A DNA stretch of 64,000 nt from Bolinopsis microptera (taxonomy: Eukaryota; Ctenophora; Tentaculata; Lobata; Bolinopsidae): positions 14,012,445 through 14,076,444 of the forward strand of contig NC_087079.1 in the NCBI RefSeq assembly GCF_026151205.1, in the 5' to 3' direction. The notes beneath the pieces are model-generated. The model was not told the DNA's origin, made no database searches, and saw only the letters and a list, made by a program, of their open reading frames with translations. Positions 48,701 through 60,276 of the stretch are shown piece by piece. Position numbers and translations under genes: made by a program. Position 1 is the stretch's first letter, and the number at the start of each line of letters is the position of its first letter.

Positions 48701-51700
48701 TCCTAAAAATCTGATTTAATAACCAAATATTGTTTTAGAATTTCAACACCAAGGCAAATACACTCATCGAAAAATGGTGTAAAATGATGAAAAATTGTGA
48801 CATTTTACAATTAGGATACTCAATTCACCATAAAAATCATTCACAATTTTTCGCAATTTTTCACCATTTGAAACCCCCAAGTGCCTGTTCTCATATTTTA
48901 TGATGTCAGCGAGTTCTACTGTTAGTTGTCCAAAGAAAGAAATGGGAGTATCATCTTATGGGTATAGACTAAAGACATGTCTAGTGGGTTGGACACGATC
49001 AAACGAACTACTATTCTCGAACTCCTGAAACTGTGTGGCTGTACTGAGGATGAGCTGAGGATTGCCCGGTTGTTGTTGTCCAACACGAAGCTACGGATAA
49101 AGGTCAATGGAGTTCTTTCAGTTGAGTATTTAAATCTCCTTGGAGCTTTCCAAGGTGACTGTTTATCCCTTGTCTTAGCTGGTGCTTTGAATGAACTTAG
49201 ATTGACTGTAACAATTAGTTTAGATAGGCCGATTCCCCCGAAAAATATTGCTGGCCTTCCACTTGATCATGAATATGCTGATGATGTCGACTTCAATGAT
49301 GAAGAGGAAGACAACTTGAGAGCTAAATCAGCCCCCTGCCCCAGGAAACAGCTATACTCGAGAAATGGAACCTCTTTGTCAATAAAGACAAAACGGACTT
49401 ACTCATGATCATGTTTATTTAGCTAGTACGGTTGAAGTTGACAGTGATGGAAAATTATTGTCGGGGAATGAAGCATGGAGGAAAAGTATCACTCTAGGGT
49501 CCGTCTTGTGAGGCAAAGCTGATATTCAGCGTCGCATAAACCTGGGATATGCTGCCTTCAAAAACTACAAGAAGGCCTGGAGTGATAAACTGCCTCTAAA
49601 CAAACGTCTAATACTGTACAATGCTTTAGTCGTATCAGTTCTTATGTACAACTCATCCTGCTGGGCAGTCCCCAAAATATTCCTTGAAAAACTAGATGTT
49701 GTTCACCGCGGACATCTTCGCTCTATGTTGAATATAAGGTACCCAGGAGTCATCTCCAACAAAATTTGTATAAACGCTGCAATGCTGAACCATTTGCGGG
49801 GTCCTGTTGCGGGATCCTGTTGATGGACCAGCGTTTTCTTCCCTCATTTTTGCCATCAATACACTGGACTTACCAGGGAAAAGAGGAAGACCCCAAAGCA
49901 ATCTATTCTCACTGATTGTGCGTGATTTATGTAAAAGAAATCTTTCTATGAATAATATTTTTGATCTGTATTATCTCCGTAATTTAGCTTATGATAAGAA
50001 ATATTGGCAGAAATTACAATGAAGTTTTGATGTTATTTGTTTTAGAGAAAGATTAGACTATCCCTTGTTTAGAACTTTTATCTAGAATAATAATCTCTAC
50101 TATAATTCAGAGAATTATTTCTGATGTTGTCTGTATGTACGACCGCCCACGTGCAAAACAAACGAAAAATATGAACTTGCGTAGTACAACTTGCGTAGTA
50201 ACCATGGTAACGAGGGTTGTTACACGCACGTGCACGTGCAAATATTGTTAAAACGTAATTTTTTATCGTTTTTGTTGATATTACGTTGTGTTTAGTGCGA
50301 GCAACATTTTAATTGGCTGTATTTTCGGTTGTGTAGGATATTTTTTGACGCGATTTAAACTTACTAACAAAAAATACTATTAGCTTCCTCCCTGTGACCA
50401 CGGGGGGGGGGGGGGGGCCAATGACTACCAATGGAGACTTTTGGGGACTAATGGGGACTAAAAATCATCTAAATGGGGACTAATGGAGACTTTTGGGGAC
50501 TAATGGGGACTAAAAATCATGGGGACTCGGGGTAAAATCGTTGACGTAATTCCCCAAGTTCCCAAAAGTAGTCATTGGCCCCCCCCCCCACCCCGACCAC
50601 GGGTTTCTAGTAATAATAATATAATAATTAACTGCGTCGTTGCGTAGCAACAGATTGCACGTGCGCGAGCAAGCACAGGTTAGCAACACGCTTTGCCATA
50701 CTTCATGATAAGTCATAACTAGCTCACATTTACACTCACTCTATGATTATTCATAAATTTGGTTGTGATTGATACTTTTCGATGCGGTAAAAAGTGTCGT
50801 TTAGGGAATCGGAATACTTACAACGTTGTCATCATTGTCAAATAAAATTCATACTTTCTACAGTACAGACTACAGAGCTACACCGATTTGGATGGATCGC
50901 TTTTGGAATGACTGCAGTTCATTGCATGGTGGGGGCCGGAGGGGGGTCCTCAACCCCATTTTCCCCATCCCCAAATCCAAACTTCTCGTTGTTTCTGGGC
51001 TTGAGATCCCCCAATTCATATAAATAATATTTTAAGTACATTAGTCATTATATATATTCGACACAAAAGTGACGATACAGAATTCCCGGGCAAACTCGTA
51101 TTGGCTTTGACCCATACATATTTTTGTTGTTCCTTCACGAACTGAATTCTTGCGATTTCAATGGAGGTCACAGTATTGAGTTAACCGAAAGAACTAACTG
51201 TTTATAACTTTAAAATTTCTCACCATCAATATCATTATCGATTTCACCATCAGGTACGAACTCCTTCTTCTTTTTCTTCTTCTTCTTCATCGAGGGATCA
51301 AATTCCCCCACATCCTCCATCGCTTTGTCCTGCAGAAATGAAATTGTTGTAAAAAACGCCCTATTAGTATGAAATCATTATTATAATTACCATTTCTGGC
51401 ATGCCCCTTTGACTAAAAGTTGAGGAATAAATGGGCAAAGCCTTAAAAACAGCAATGGCCATCGATGCCCATGCCCCCAATTGATGAAATCACACAAATT
51501 ATATAGTTTATAAGGCCTTAGTGGGGTTCTCTGCTAATAGCTCACAGAACTGATTCGAGTGTCTTCACAGTTCGAAGAAGTCTCTTTATATTACCAAATG
51601 ATTTCATTGTGTTTGATGCTGTGTAAAATTGATTATAATAAAGTGAACACTGCTCGCCTATTTCTGTGATAATACCCAGATTAGCCAAATTTCAAATGTC

Positions 51701-53392
51701 GCAGGTCTATTGTACTGTAGATGCTATTTTCATAACAATTATCAAAGAATTCAGGGAGTATCATTCATTTTTGAAGTACAGTCAGAAGCAAAGCACAGTG
51801 TTACAATAGTTCAAGGGGGCTATATTTATGAGTCGCATTTAAACTTGATTTCTCTTGGAGAATTTCTCTTTAGACTCTTAACTTGCGAACAAATTGAAGC
51901 AGCAAACTTTAGGCTAGAAACTTTATTGAATTGAAATAATCATTCCACGTAACAACGTCTTCTTCAGTTCTGTAATAAAATTGTTAAACATGTGTAAAAA
52001 TTAACGACGGAAAGAAATTTAAAAAAATAACATTAAAACAAAAACAGAGAAATAAAATTTACGAAATATGACCCAAAAAATGTAATTGCAAAAAATGTCA
52101 AAACAACAAAAAATACGACAAGAAGAAATGTAAGCTAATACAACTAAATATTGAGTAGTACAGTATTTAGTTGTATTAGCTTACATTTCTTCTTGTCGTA
52201 TTTTTTGTTGTTTTGACATTTTTTGCAATTACATTTTTTGGGTCATATTTCGTAAATTTTATTTCTCTGTTTTTGTTTTAATGTTATTTTTTTAAATTTC
52301 TTTCCGTCGTTAATTTTTACACATGTTTAACAATTTTATTACAGAACTGAAGAAGACGTTGTTACGTGGAATGATTATTTCAATTCAATAAAGTTTCTAG
52401 CCTAAAGTTTGCTGCTTCAATTTGTTCGCAAGTTAAGAGTCTAAAGAGAAATTCTCCAAGAGAAATCAAGTGTTACAATAGGTCAGAACAAATCTGGCAT
52501 TACTAAAATGTGCAAGGCAAAAAATAACTTTGACTTTCTTTACTGCAGTAGGAGGAAATCAGGTCATGTGATGTAGTTGCTAGCTTATAATTGGACATTA
52601 CCACCAACGTTAATTCTTAGATTCCACGTGCCAACTATTGTTTTGAGCACTATAGATGTAATTATTTGATAAAAGATAGCAATTAAACTTACATTGTCCA
52701 ACTCGTCAATGTTCACAGGCTTTTTCTTCTTCTTCTTTGCGAGCGAAAAATCTTCCATGTCATTGGCGAGTTCGTCAGTCTCCTTTTTCTGTAATTGGAA
52801 TAATTAATTAATTAATAACTAATAGATTATTACCAGGAGCTTTTTGTAAGAGATATGAAACATCACACAATTCGTAACCCATTATTTAAACATTCTAACC
52901 TCACATTTGCATTTTCACATGGAATTAAAAACTTAGTATTTCATTCAAGCTTTGATGGTTTCAATTTACCCAATTTACCATGTCATCGATAATCTCAGTG
53001 GCAGGTGCATCTAAAGCAGGCGATTTCTTCTTCTTCTTTTTCTTCAACATTGGGTCAAACTCCTGGAACAAAGACTTGAAGGTCTAGCCTACTGCCTACT
53101 ATCTTACCTTCTAAATTGTGTACCCCAAAAAGATAAAATTTGTTGAGGTAGAATCTGTCTATAGGAAATACAAACGAAAAAAAAAAAAATTTTGGTCCAT
53201 GATGAAAATGGTCATAGTGCCCATAACTTTTTTTAAATGAGTAACCTCATTTACAACAAGGCCGAGGTGACATCTAAAACCTTAGCAAGAGTACCACAAT
53301 AAATAAACTTTTAGAGTATAGTTATGAGAAAAAATATAATGATTTATGATGCGATAAATCAAGTTAGTACTCACAAGCATGTCTTCAGTCAT
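45728..53392 (-). CDS. EIF2S2: Eukaryotic translation initiation factor 2 subunit beta (eight exons)
   Basis: eIF2-beta is a subunit of the GTP-binding complex that brings initiator Met-tRNA to the 40S ribosome; its N-terminal Lys-boxes bind eIF5 and eIF2B-epsilon. Exons: 53392-53375, 53062-52979, 52788-52693, 51329-51224, 48441-48302, 46655-46507, 46237-46095, 45903-45728. Phases fit throughout, giving 303 residues, close to the usual animal length (about 310-335). Exons 2-5 each hold one Lys-box. Exon 5 also has [13 protein letters not shown]. Exon 6 carries [20 protein letters not shown] and KTSFANF. Exon 7 has [20 protein letters not shown] and [19 protein letters not shown]. Exon 8 completes the C4 zinc ribbon (CHTC...CESC) and the [13 protein letters not shown] tail. 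The introns host transposons. Confidence 0.95.
47184..48245. mobile_element. Non-autonomous hAT-like element
   Basis: The terminal repeat taggctatcca is matched by tggatagccta and flanked by the 8-bp duplication ctacctgg (47176-47183 and 48246-48253), the hAT hallmark. Subterminal tatctagataaa and ttatcgg motifs occur at both ends in inverse orientation. No transposase; the interior is a 60-bp minisatellite plus unique DNA. Confidence 0.85.
47430..47665. repeat. 60-bp minisatellite inside the hAT element
   Basis: About four copies of a unit containing ccagttctcttcaaaacagt and agaacagtagtg. Because 60 is a multiple of three, both strands stay open (109 codons on plus, 62 on minus). This looks repeat-driven and is probably not coding. 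Confidence 0.85.
48977..50030 (+). pseudogene. Decayed LINE reverse transcriptase
   Basis: Plus-strand reading gives an RT palm ([29 protein letters not shown]), then, with frameshifts and stops, the thumb region ([20 protein letters not shown]) and a C-terminal tail ([25 protein letters not shown]). It is the same family as 15033-15767. It is antisense to EIF2S2, in intron 4. Confidence 0.78.
50403..50591. mobile_element. MITE with G/C-tract ends
   Basis: A run of about 15 G plus ccaatgactac on the left is mirrored by gtagtcattgg and a C-run on the right. The interior is two tandem units of ggggactaatgg and ctaaaaatcat. Confidence 0.72.
51845..52470. repeat. 0.63-kb near-perfect palindrome in EIF2S2 intron 3
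   Basis: Arms of about 300 bp (51845-52150 and 52165-52470) are near-exact inverse copies around a short spacer (about 12 bp, tgagtagtacag). tgttacaatag occurs just right of the palindrome (52471-52481) and again at 51799-51809 on the left, which could be a target duplication of a fold-back element. An assembly artefact is also possible. Confidence 0.85.
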
Positions 53393-53402
53393 GTTGAGGG
53401 CT

Positions 53403-54861
53403 GTACTCTATAGAAGATAGTTTGATAAGAATTTAGATACAATCTGATTCCTAACATTAATACCCTCATAAGAAGTTATTTAGGGGATTTTTATTTTAAT
53501 TCTTTGATTCACAATTGTAAAGTTTCTATGGAACTTGACGATTTTCTTTTCACCCACTCTAAATCTGGTACCCCGGCCGAAGTATCTTAAGCTTCTCAAA
53601 TAAAATTCCAAGCTTCTCATAAACCCCATTAAGGGCCTAACACAATACTATGTCTACAGTAGATGTACAGAAGGGGTATCCTAAGAAGATTCTTGATCTT
53701 TTGGTAGGGCCCTTCCTCAATCATGGTTTTCCAATCATTTGGCTGAGTCAACCCAGGAGACATTACAAAATGTATAACTCCCCATTTTAGATCTAACAGA
53801 TCCATACATCGAGATACCTGGTATATAATAGTGGGGATCCTTTTTGGATTCTATGAGACATTAGCGGACAAACATTATGAGAATTTTTCGCACATAATTT
53901 GGATAATTGGAAGGAGCCTACATTCATAAGGAGCCTATATTCATTAAAATTCTAAGTTTTCATGTACATGTTCATAAGTCGCTTTAGATGGCTTGAACCG
54001 AATCTTTTGATCTTGATTTTTTGAGTTCTTTTTGGCTATAAGGCGATGTATAAATTTCTAGTTATTATTATATCGGGTCTCAATAAGAGGTCTTGACTGC
54101 CTAGGCATCAAACCTTGGCAATCGGTATTATTATTATTATCGGATCCTATATCGGGTCTCAATAAGAGGTCTCGACTGCCTAGGCATCAAACCTAGGCGA
54201 TTGGTAATTTTTTTTCTGGCCCGGAGTCAGCTGACCCTAGGGACCAGAGGATAAAGACGTAGAGACTGTGTGTATCTACAACAGTGGTTGTTATTACAAG
54301 AGACAGGGCTTGCAATGCAAGGGAAGAAAAATGGGAAAAACAATTAAGTAAAACAAAATTTTAAGTAAAACAAAATTTAAATTTTATTGCCATATTGCAA
54401 TGAATAATAATATCATAATAAACATAGTTAAACTTAAACATCCGATACTAAACTCATGAATATTGGATATGCTAACGAAATGTAAAATAAGCTTTTTACT
54501 ATATAGTAGTGAACTAATCGAAGATTCGTCTCAATCATACATTTTTATCAGCGCAAATTCAAAATTTAAATAAAAATTCTAAAGCAGAAGTGAACGTTAT
54601 ATAAAGTGTAAATTATATGAATTAGCAAATAGAAATTCAAACAATCCTACGCTACAATAAATGTTTATTACACAATTATAATTTGTTGTATAAACAAGAA
54701 ACAGGGCCCGGCTTGCATGGCAAGAAATGGGACACACAAGAGCTGACAACAGAGTGTATAATACACTATACAGTAATTCAGCAAACACCTATTACTGATA
54801 CCGAAATCTGAACTCGGTTATTATTATTATTATTATCTTTTCTTCAAATAACTGCAATGCA
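53403..54861. other. Upstream flank of EIF2S2 and repeats
   Basis: This is the presumed EIF2S2 promoter region directly above 53392; no TATA box is evident. A unit of about 75 bp (atcgggtctcaataagaggt ... gcctaggcatcaaacct) is tandemly repeated at 54068-54205. Two fragments with acagggc-cttgca-ggcaag and flanking AT-rich DNA (54300-54330, 54700-54730) look like related retroposon tails. No gene seen. Confidence 0.5.
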
Positions 54862-54862
54862 G

Positions 54863-54941
54863 TTCACCACAGCTGGGACACATTTGACTCTTTCATGCAG
54901 TTACTGCATGAAAGAGTCAAATGTGTCCCAGCTGTGGTGAA
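54863..54941. repeat. Perfect 39-bp hairpin with 1-nt loop
   Basis: ttcaccacagctgggacaca continues to a centre at 54902 and is mirrored exactly to 54941. No other copy is visible in the window. Confidence 0.9.
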
Positions 54942-55424
54942 ACCTATCTATATCGTTTTTTATATTTCAAGACAAGAGCTTCTCTAGATTAGCATATTGT
55001 CAATACAAGTCCTGGAACAGCCAAGCATTTGGTGAGCTGGTACTAAAATTGTTCGTATGAAGCTGTGTGGAATATTATTTCTTGTAATTTGTCCTCTGAT
55101 ATGATGGGTCATTCAAAATGTTGACATTGAAATCACCAAGAATATATACTTTTTGCCATTCAGTTCTGACAGAATACGTTCATCGTTCATATGCTTCGAT
55201 GAACAATTCAAGTGATGCGTTTGGGGGATGGTAGATAACCCCTGCAGCAGTTGGGTCTTGCAAGCTAGTGATAGATACAAACAGTGATTCAATGTGTTCC
55301 TAACAGAGAACCCTGTGCGACATTCGTAGGAATATGAGAATAATATTCCTACGAATATTTAAATTGATGTCGAAAAGGAGCAAATTTAGCCCCAAAGAAT
55401 GAAAAAGTAGGATGATGATTAATC

Positions 55425-55535
55425 ACTTTACACTCGACTGTCACGTGACTTTTTCAACCCGTTCTCTAGCTGGCCCTGAACGAAAATTCGAAAATGTAGC
55501 CCTCTAATCTGATCCCATCCCTAACCTTGACATAC
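55425..55535. repeat. Fragment of the TTAGGG-bearing MITE
   Basis: gatgatgattaatcactt, cgactgtcacgtgacttttt and the following ctagctggccctgaacg match the right end of 42046-42423 in inverse orientation. Confidence 0.65.
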
Positions 55536-55689
55536 GTTGCATGCCACTTTTCACGCCAAACTCAATCCCTGACAAAAGCATATTCCAAAAAATTTTTGAG
55601 GAAATCAAACAGACAGTGGTAATTTAATAAATTATGGCTCAGATATTTTCAATGTCAGTAGATCGGTTATATTATATACAATATTAAAA

Positions 55690-55848
55690 ACTCTAAATTA
55701 AGGAATCTTCGTAAAGCTTTTCCCTTCGAGAGTTATACCTTATTGGAATACCATACCAGTGGATGTTAAGCATTTTTATAGTGTAAATAATTTAAAGATA
55801 AATCTAGAATATTTTAAAAGGGACTGCATTAAAAAAGAATTTATTTAA
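55690..55848 (+). pseudogene. LINE ORF2 C-terminal tail fragment
   Basis: The frame around 55718-55848 reads LFPSRVIPYWNTIPVDVKHF then NLEYFKRDC and a stop, the usual C-terminal signature (R..P.WN.LP....FK) of jockey/CR1 LINE polyproteins. It is a short 5'-truncated insertion. Confidence 0.6.
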
Positions 55849-56001
55849 GTAAGGTGATAAGTAGAATTGAAGGAGATAATTATTTGGAGAATAAAAGTAA
55901 ACCTCATCCCTGCCCCTATAATGGAGTAGATGTGTATATATTTTTTTTTGAAGTTATACATAAAATTATTCAAACAATATACACATAATAATATAGCAAT
56001 G

Positions 56002-56586
56002 ACCCTATATAAAATCAACCCTTTAACAATTCAAAAAATTCCCTTAACAATTAAAAATTACCCTTGGCCTTGTGGCTCCAAGTTAAGATCTAGACTGTTT
56101 ATATCAACAATGTTTTTTCTCGCACCTCTGTCTCCACGGAGAGAAATCACTGTTGTTCTGAGAATTTCAAAGCGAAGGCGCTTTCTTATGTATCCTACGG
56201 CGTCTGAGTATCTCTGGCCAGTGTGGTACTCCATCTTACTGGCCAGCTTCTTGACCAGTCTCTCAGCTTCACCACCCATTCCACCAGAAGTCGAGAACAC
56301 TAAAGGTGTGAAGCTTCCTTTGTCCACTTCAAGAACCCTTGCATTGTAACATTGCTTTTTCTCATTTTCATGGGACAGGTACATTGCTGGTATCGGTTTG
56401 CATGCATTGGAGGGGGCTGGGGCATGAAATACCCTTACATCAAAAAATGCCCTCTCTGAAGCATTCCAAATCGATCTTGCAGAAATGTCCAGCCTGGCTT
56501 GGTCTCCTAGGACTGTTCCCCTTGGTAACTCTAGACCATCAACTGGAAGAAGAACTGGCTCAGTCTGCACATCCTTGCATTAGAAT
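56002..56586 (-). pseudogene. 5'-truncated PHD-type LINE (copy A): C-terminal endonuclease
   Basis: 170 codons on minus (56570-56058) encode the end of the restriction-like endonuclease domain (RAFFDVRVFHAP, RVLEVDKGSFTPLVFSTSGG, LRFEILRTTVISLRGDRGA). The insertion is flanked by a direct repeat of about 33 bp (attcaaacaatatacacata...; 55968-56001 and 56587-56618), a long target duplication typical of target-primed integration. It is a dead-on-arrival copy. Confidence 0.82.
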
Positions 56587-56880
56587 ATTCAAACAATATA
56601 CACATAATATAGCAATGGCCAATTGGCTGACTATAAGGTCATGGCCTGAACAAACAATTTTTTTAAATAGTCAAGTGATGCTAAAGCAGAGCACAAATGT
56701 GTAATAAGTTAATAGATTAAAAAACTGATTCATGTGATGCATTCGCAGAGCACAGATAAAAATACTGATTCAATGATTAAAATTATAGCTGTGAGTGTCA
56801 ATAAATTACTGTGTCGTAAAAAAAGGAACGATGTACACGTGATCTGAAATACCAATATCTCAATATCAAAAGGATAGTGT

Positions 56881-58272
56881 CTAGAAACATTCATAGTCCA
56901 TGGTGGCAGGTATCAAGTTAAACGAAGTTACACTGACTGGCAATGTATACGATTGCCGTCTCCCTCTCTCACCCCTGACCACTATCAGGGTGCTCCTGAG
57001 GATTGAGAATCTAATCCTGGTGCGCATGTAACACATAATAGCCGCATAGTCTTCTCCTCTCTTCTGGGATAGTTTTTCAGCGAGTCTCTTGTGGTATCTT
57101 GTGGCTTGTGGACCCCATCCGCCATTTGTTGAGTATATAAGTGGAGTAAAGGTGCCTTTTTCCACCTGGATGATTCTGTTGTTGTACTTTTTCATTTTCC
57201 TCATTTCATGAGTTTTATAGATCTGTTCCATATCTTTTTTGTCATATGTGGGTGAGTTGGGGTGGGTAACACAGACATCAAAGAATGTCCGTTCAAATGT
57301 GCTCCAGAGACCTCGTGAGGATACATCAGGTGCAGCTCTATCAGCATTGGTACCAACAATTTCTTCATTATCAAGGGGTATCAATGCTGGCTCAGTCACT
57401 ACATCTCTGCATACTTCACGCTGCAGCTCTGCATTTAGATCGCGGATGTTGTTGTGTCTCATAGAAACATAGCCACCTTTCTTGCATATAAGTGTGTGAT
57501 TCACATTATTTCTATCTCCACAAGCACAGTGAAATGGGGTGTTAGGGATCTCCCAACCATAACGCAAGTACAGAGCATCACGGAACTCAATCTTGTTCAG
57601 GGAGTAGCCAAATCTCTTCAATGGAAGTGCAGTAAGCCAATATCCTGAACCTTTCTCTTTGATGAACTGGAGGGATCTCTTTAGGTTGGGATCTCTTACA
57701 CTGTCCTCTATTGATTTGCTAACCGTAAATAAGTGTTTCTCCTTGATTGCCTTGAGACTTTTTATAGTGTCATTTTGAATTGACATGTTGTAATGTTCAA
57801 GGGTGTTTTGCTGGTTGATAATCAGGTCTGTAAGGTCTTTTGTGATGGTGACTGAGGCTGTGAATTCTCTATTGCAGTTTTCAACTGGGTTGGAGATACC
57901 TAGGCCACCATGTCTGACTGGCAATGCAAATATGGAGCGGTCCAAGTCTGATACGTTCTTACCCAAGATTGCTGGAATAAAATCTGTTCTGATGCAATCC
58001 TCCAATGGTTGAAACAAGTGACTTATACCCGGGATGGTCCTCTGAATGAACGTCCACCGGTGACAAATTCCCTTAGTATATGCAGTCAAAGCAGCTTGGG
58101 GCTCCTCTTGAAATAGCAATTGATGACAACAGCTTGATGTCCTGACACCATTTATGGACTTTATCTGAGACATATTTGTTCTTAAAAGCTTCGCTGCCAA
58201 TTGCTGCACCCAAATGGCGTTCTCCTTCAGACTCGATTTTAATACCAGTGCCTGAGAATACTTTCTGCGCAA
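56881..58272 (-). pseudogene. PHD-LINE C-terminal zinc knuckle and restriction-like endonuclease
   Basis: From about 58100 down the frame reads thumb residues (HGGLGISNPVENCNREFTAS), a CxCG...HxLxC knuckle (CACGDRNNVNHTLICKKGGY) and a PD-(D/E)XK-like nuclease (APDVSSRGLW, RTFFDVCV, KMKKYNNRIIQVEKGTFTPL). The first 55 residues of this frame are out-of-frame shadow. The stop is at 56881. Confidence 0.82.
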
Positions 58273-59152
58273 GATCTAGGTCCTCGCTATTCTTCACAAT
58301 CAGGACGGTCTTACTGGCTTTTGGGTAATATCCATACTTTGGTCCTTGCTCCAACAGCGTATCCCACCATATCTTAATACCTTCAATCTTTCCACCAGCA
58401 CTACTGTCATCTGCATACCAAGACTGTTTGCAAACACTGGGCTTGGAGGCTGTGGCAAGGTCATCTACTAGAGGCTTGATCCCTAACGCATAGAATGCCA
58501 TTGCTGCTACATCTCCCTGAGTTGAACCTTCCTCAGACTTAAGTTGGTAGTGGTCCTCGGTAGTATTAATGATCAGGTCTGCTGGCTTTTGGTAGTGGTT
58601 CTTTAGATACTGATAGAGCGGAGGACAGATCTCATGAACATTGTGAAGGGCTGCTTCTCTATTAAGACGATTGAACGCATTATCAGCGTCAACCTGTAGT
58701 ATTGCTTCAGTGTCACTGTCTTCCCAGATCTGTCTCATTGCATGAATGGAAGCCTCTATTCCTGATTTGAGCCCTGCACATGTCTGCAGTGGGCCAGCAG
58801 CATATTGTATATCAGTTTTGAAAGACATTATAACTGCTTTTCCAATGATTCTGCGCAATATCTCGCCGATTCCAATTGGTCTTACACCAGGTTTCCTGTT
58901 CTTATCCTGGCCTTTATCAAGAGGGATTAATCTGCATGCAGTGAACTCTTTCAGACAGCTATGATGGATATCTTCTCTACAAAGGTGCCTTGCAACAATT
59001 GCTATAGACTCAGCAAGTGTCACTGATGCTTTGCCAAATGATTTGCTGCAAATGATATGCTTCCACAAATCTGAGTCCGTTAGTGTTGGGCCGCCTGATC
59101 CATCCAAAATATAAACAAGCCCTCTTGACAGTCTCTGCGTCAATCCTCTCAA
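58073..59152 (-). pseudogene. PHD-LINE reverse transcriptase domain
   Basis: It contains RT motif 1 (KPGVRPIGIGEILRRIIGKA), motif A (LQVDADNAFNRLNR), motif B (EEGSTQGDVAAMAFYALG) and motif C (SWYADDSSAGG), with all three catalytic Asp present. The Met at 59152 is an artefact of the frameshift; the natural N-terminus is in the preceding frame. Confidence 0.85.
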
Positions 59153-60275
59153 ATATCACTTCCTGAGGTGGAGGAGTACTGTGAGGGTGCAGAACAACTG
59201 GATCTGCTTTAACAGCTGGAGGGTGTTTCTCCCCAAGGACCTGTTTAATGTTTGCTGTTAGGCTGTGAACTCCTAAGGTGTCATTGGAACTGTCAACATA
59301 TTTGGTGGCTTGTTTAACTTTCCCAAGGAGCATTAGTCGGCAGAAACTCTTCTTCCTGGATTCCTCGCTGATTTTTTGTTGCTGCACCAAGGCTTTCTGA
59401 ATACTCCTGCACTCCATCATTAGATCGTCAAGTTCTCCACTTTTCCATTTAACCAAACGCTTGGTGAGATATGTTACATGGTCTCTTGCTTTTGACTTGC
59501 TTGACGGTTTTTGCAACATGATTGGCAAAAAGATATGAACCAGTGCGAACGATAGCCTTTCCCACTTGGTAGCATCTGCAAATAAGAGGATGAGCCGAGT
59601 CAGTTCTTTTATAAAGTCGCTACCTGATTTACCTCTGGGAACTAGGAAAAGATTCTTTCTCCATGTCACCATCTCTTGATAAACAGCTTGGACTTTCTCA
59701 GCTATCAACTCTTCACCAACCATTGAGCCCCAATTAATTTTGTTTGCTTTCACTGCTTGACAAGTATCACAAAACCATATCTCTTCATTATCCATCTCAG
59801 CGTACTCGGTTTCACTGATAAACAAACAAGGTGCATGGAGCCATTCTTCACAGCCATCACAACCCAATGCCTTATCCGAATCCCCCACAACACTCCTACA
59901 CACGGGACAGTTATAACAGATATCATTTTCCTCGTCAGGAGCATCAATGATCTGCTGGTTCTCTACATTATCCCTACATTTCTGACAAACCCACCGTTCA
60001 CTGTCCACTGGTGCAGACTTGCCAAGACATTTAGGATGGAAAAATGTCTTACAGGAATCACATTGAATGCTACAAGGTTCTGATATAAGATCTTTGGGAC
60101 AGATTCCACATAACAGAGAAACAACAGGTGTAACATAAGCAATACCTTCAGAAGACAGGTGTTGAGATGTCTCCGGATCACAGGTGTCTGGTAGCTGTAC
60201 ACTCTCTGTTTCTGCTGTCTTGTCTTCACCGCTGTTTGTTATCATCGTAGCGGACTTTCCATTGTCATACCTCAA
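59010..60275 (-). pseudogene. PHD-LINE N-terminal region: two PHD fingers
   Basis: PHD finger 1 at about residues 54-103 (CGICPKDLISEPCSIQCDSC ... WVCQKC) and finger 2 at about 118-175 (CPVCRSVVGDSDKALGCDGC ... WFCDTC) show the C4HC3 zinc pattern. A long helical linker follows (RKNLFLVPRGKSGSDFIKEL, QKPSSKSKARDHVTYLTKRL). PHD fingers read histone H3 tails, so a role in choosing chromatin targets is plausible. The frame is lost near 59115. Confidence 0.8.
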
Positions 60276-60276
60276 A

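Larger units (their letters stand above)
56830..60275 (-). mobile_element. Near-complete PHD-RT-endonuclease LINE (copy B)
   Basis: Three overlapping minus-strand frames cover one polyprotein: 60275-59010 (PHD fingers and linker), 59152-58073 (RT) and 58272-56881 (thumb, zinc knuckle, nuclease). Homology passes from one frame to the next near 59115 and 58105, so two frameshifts interrupt an otherwise full element. The restriction-like endonuclease at the C-terminus, in place of an AP endonuclease at the N-terminus, puts it in the early-branching R2/NeSL/CRE-like group of LINEs. The exact clade is uncertain. Confidence 0.82.
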
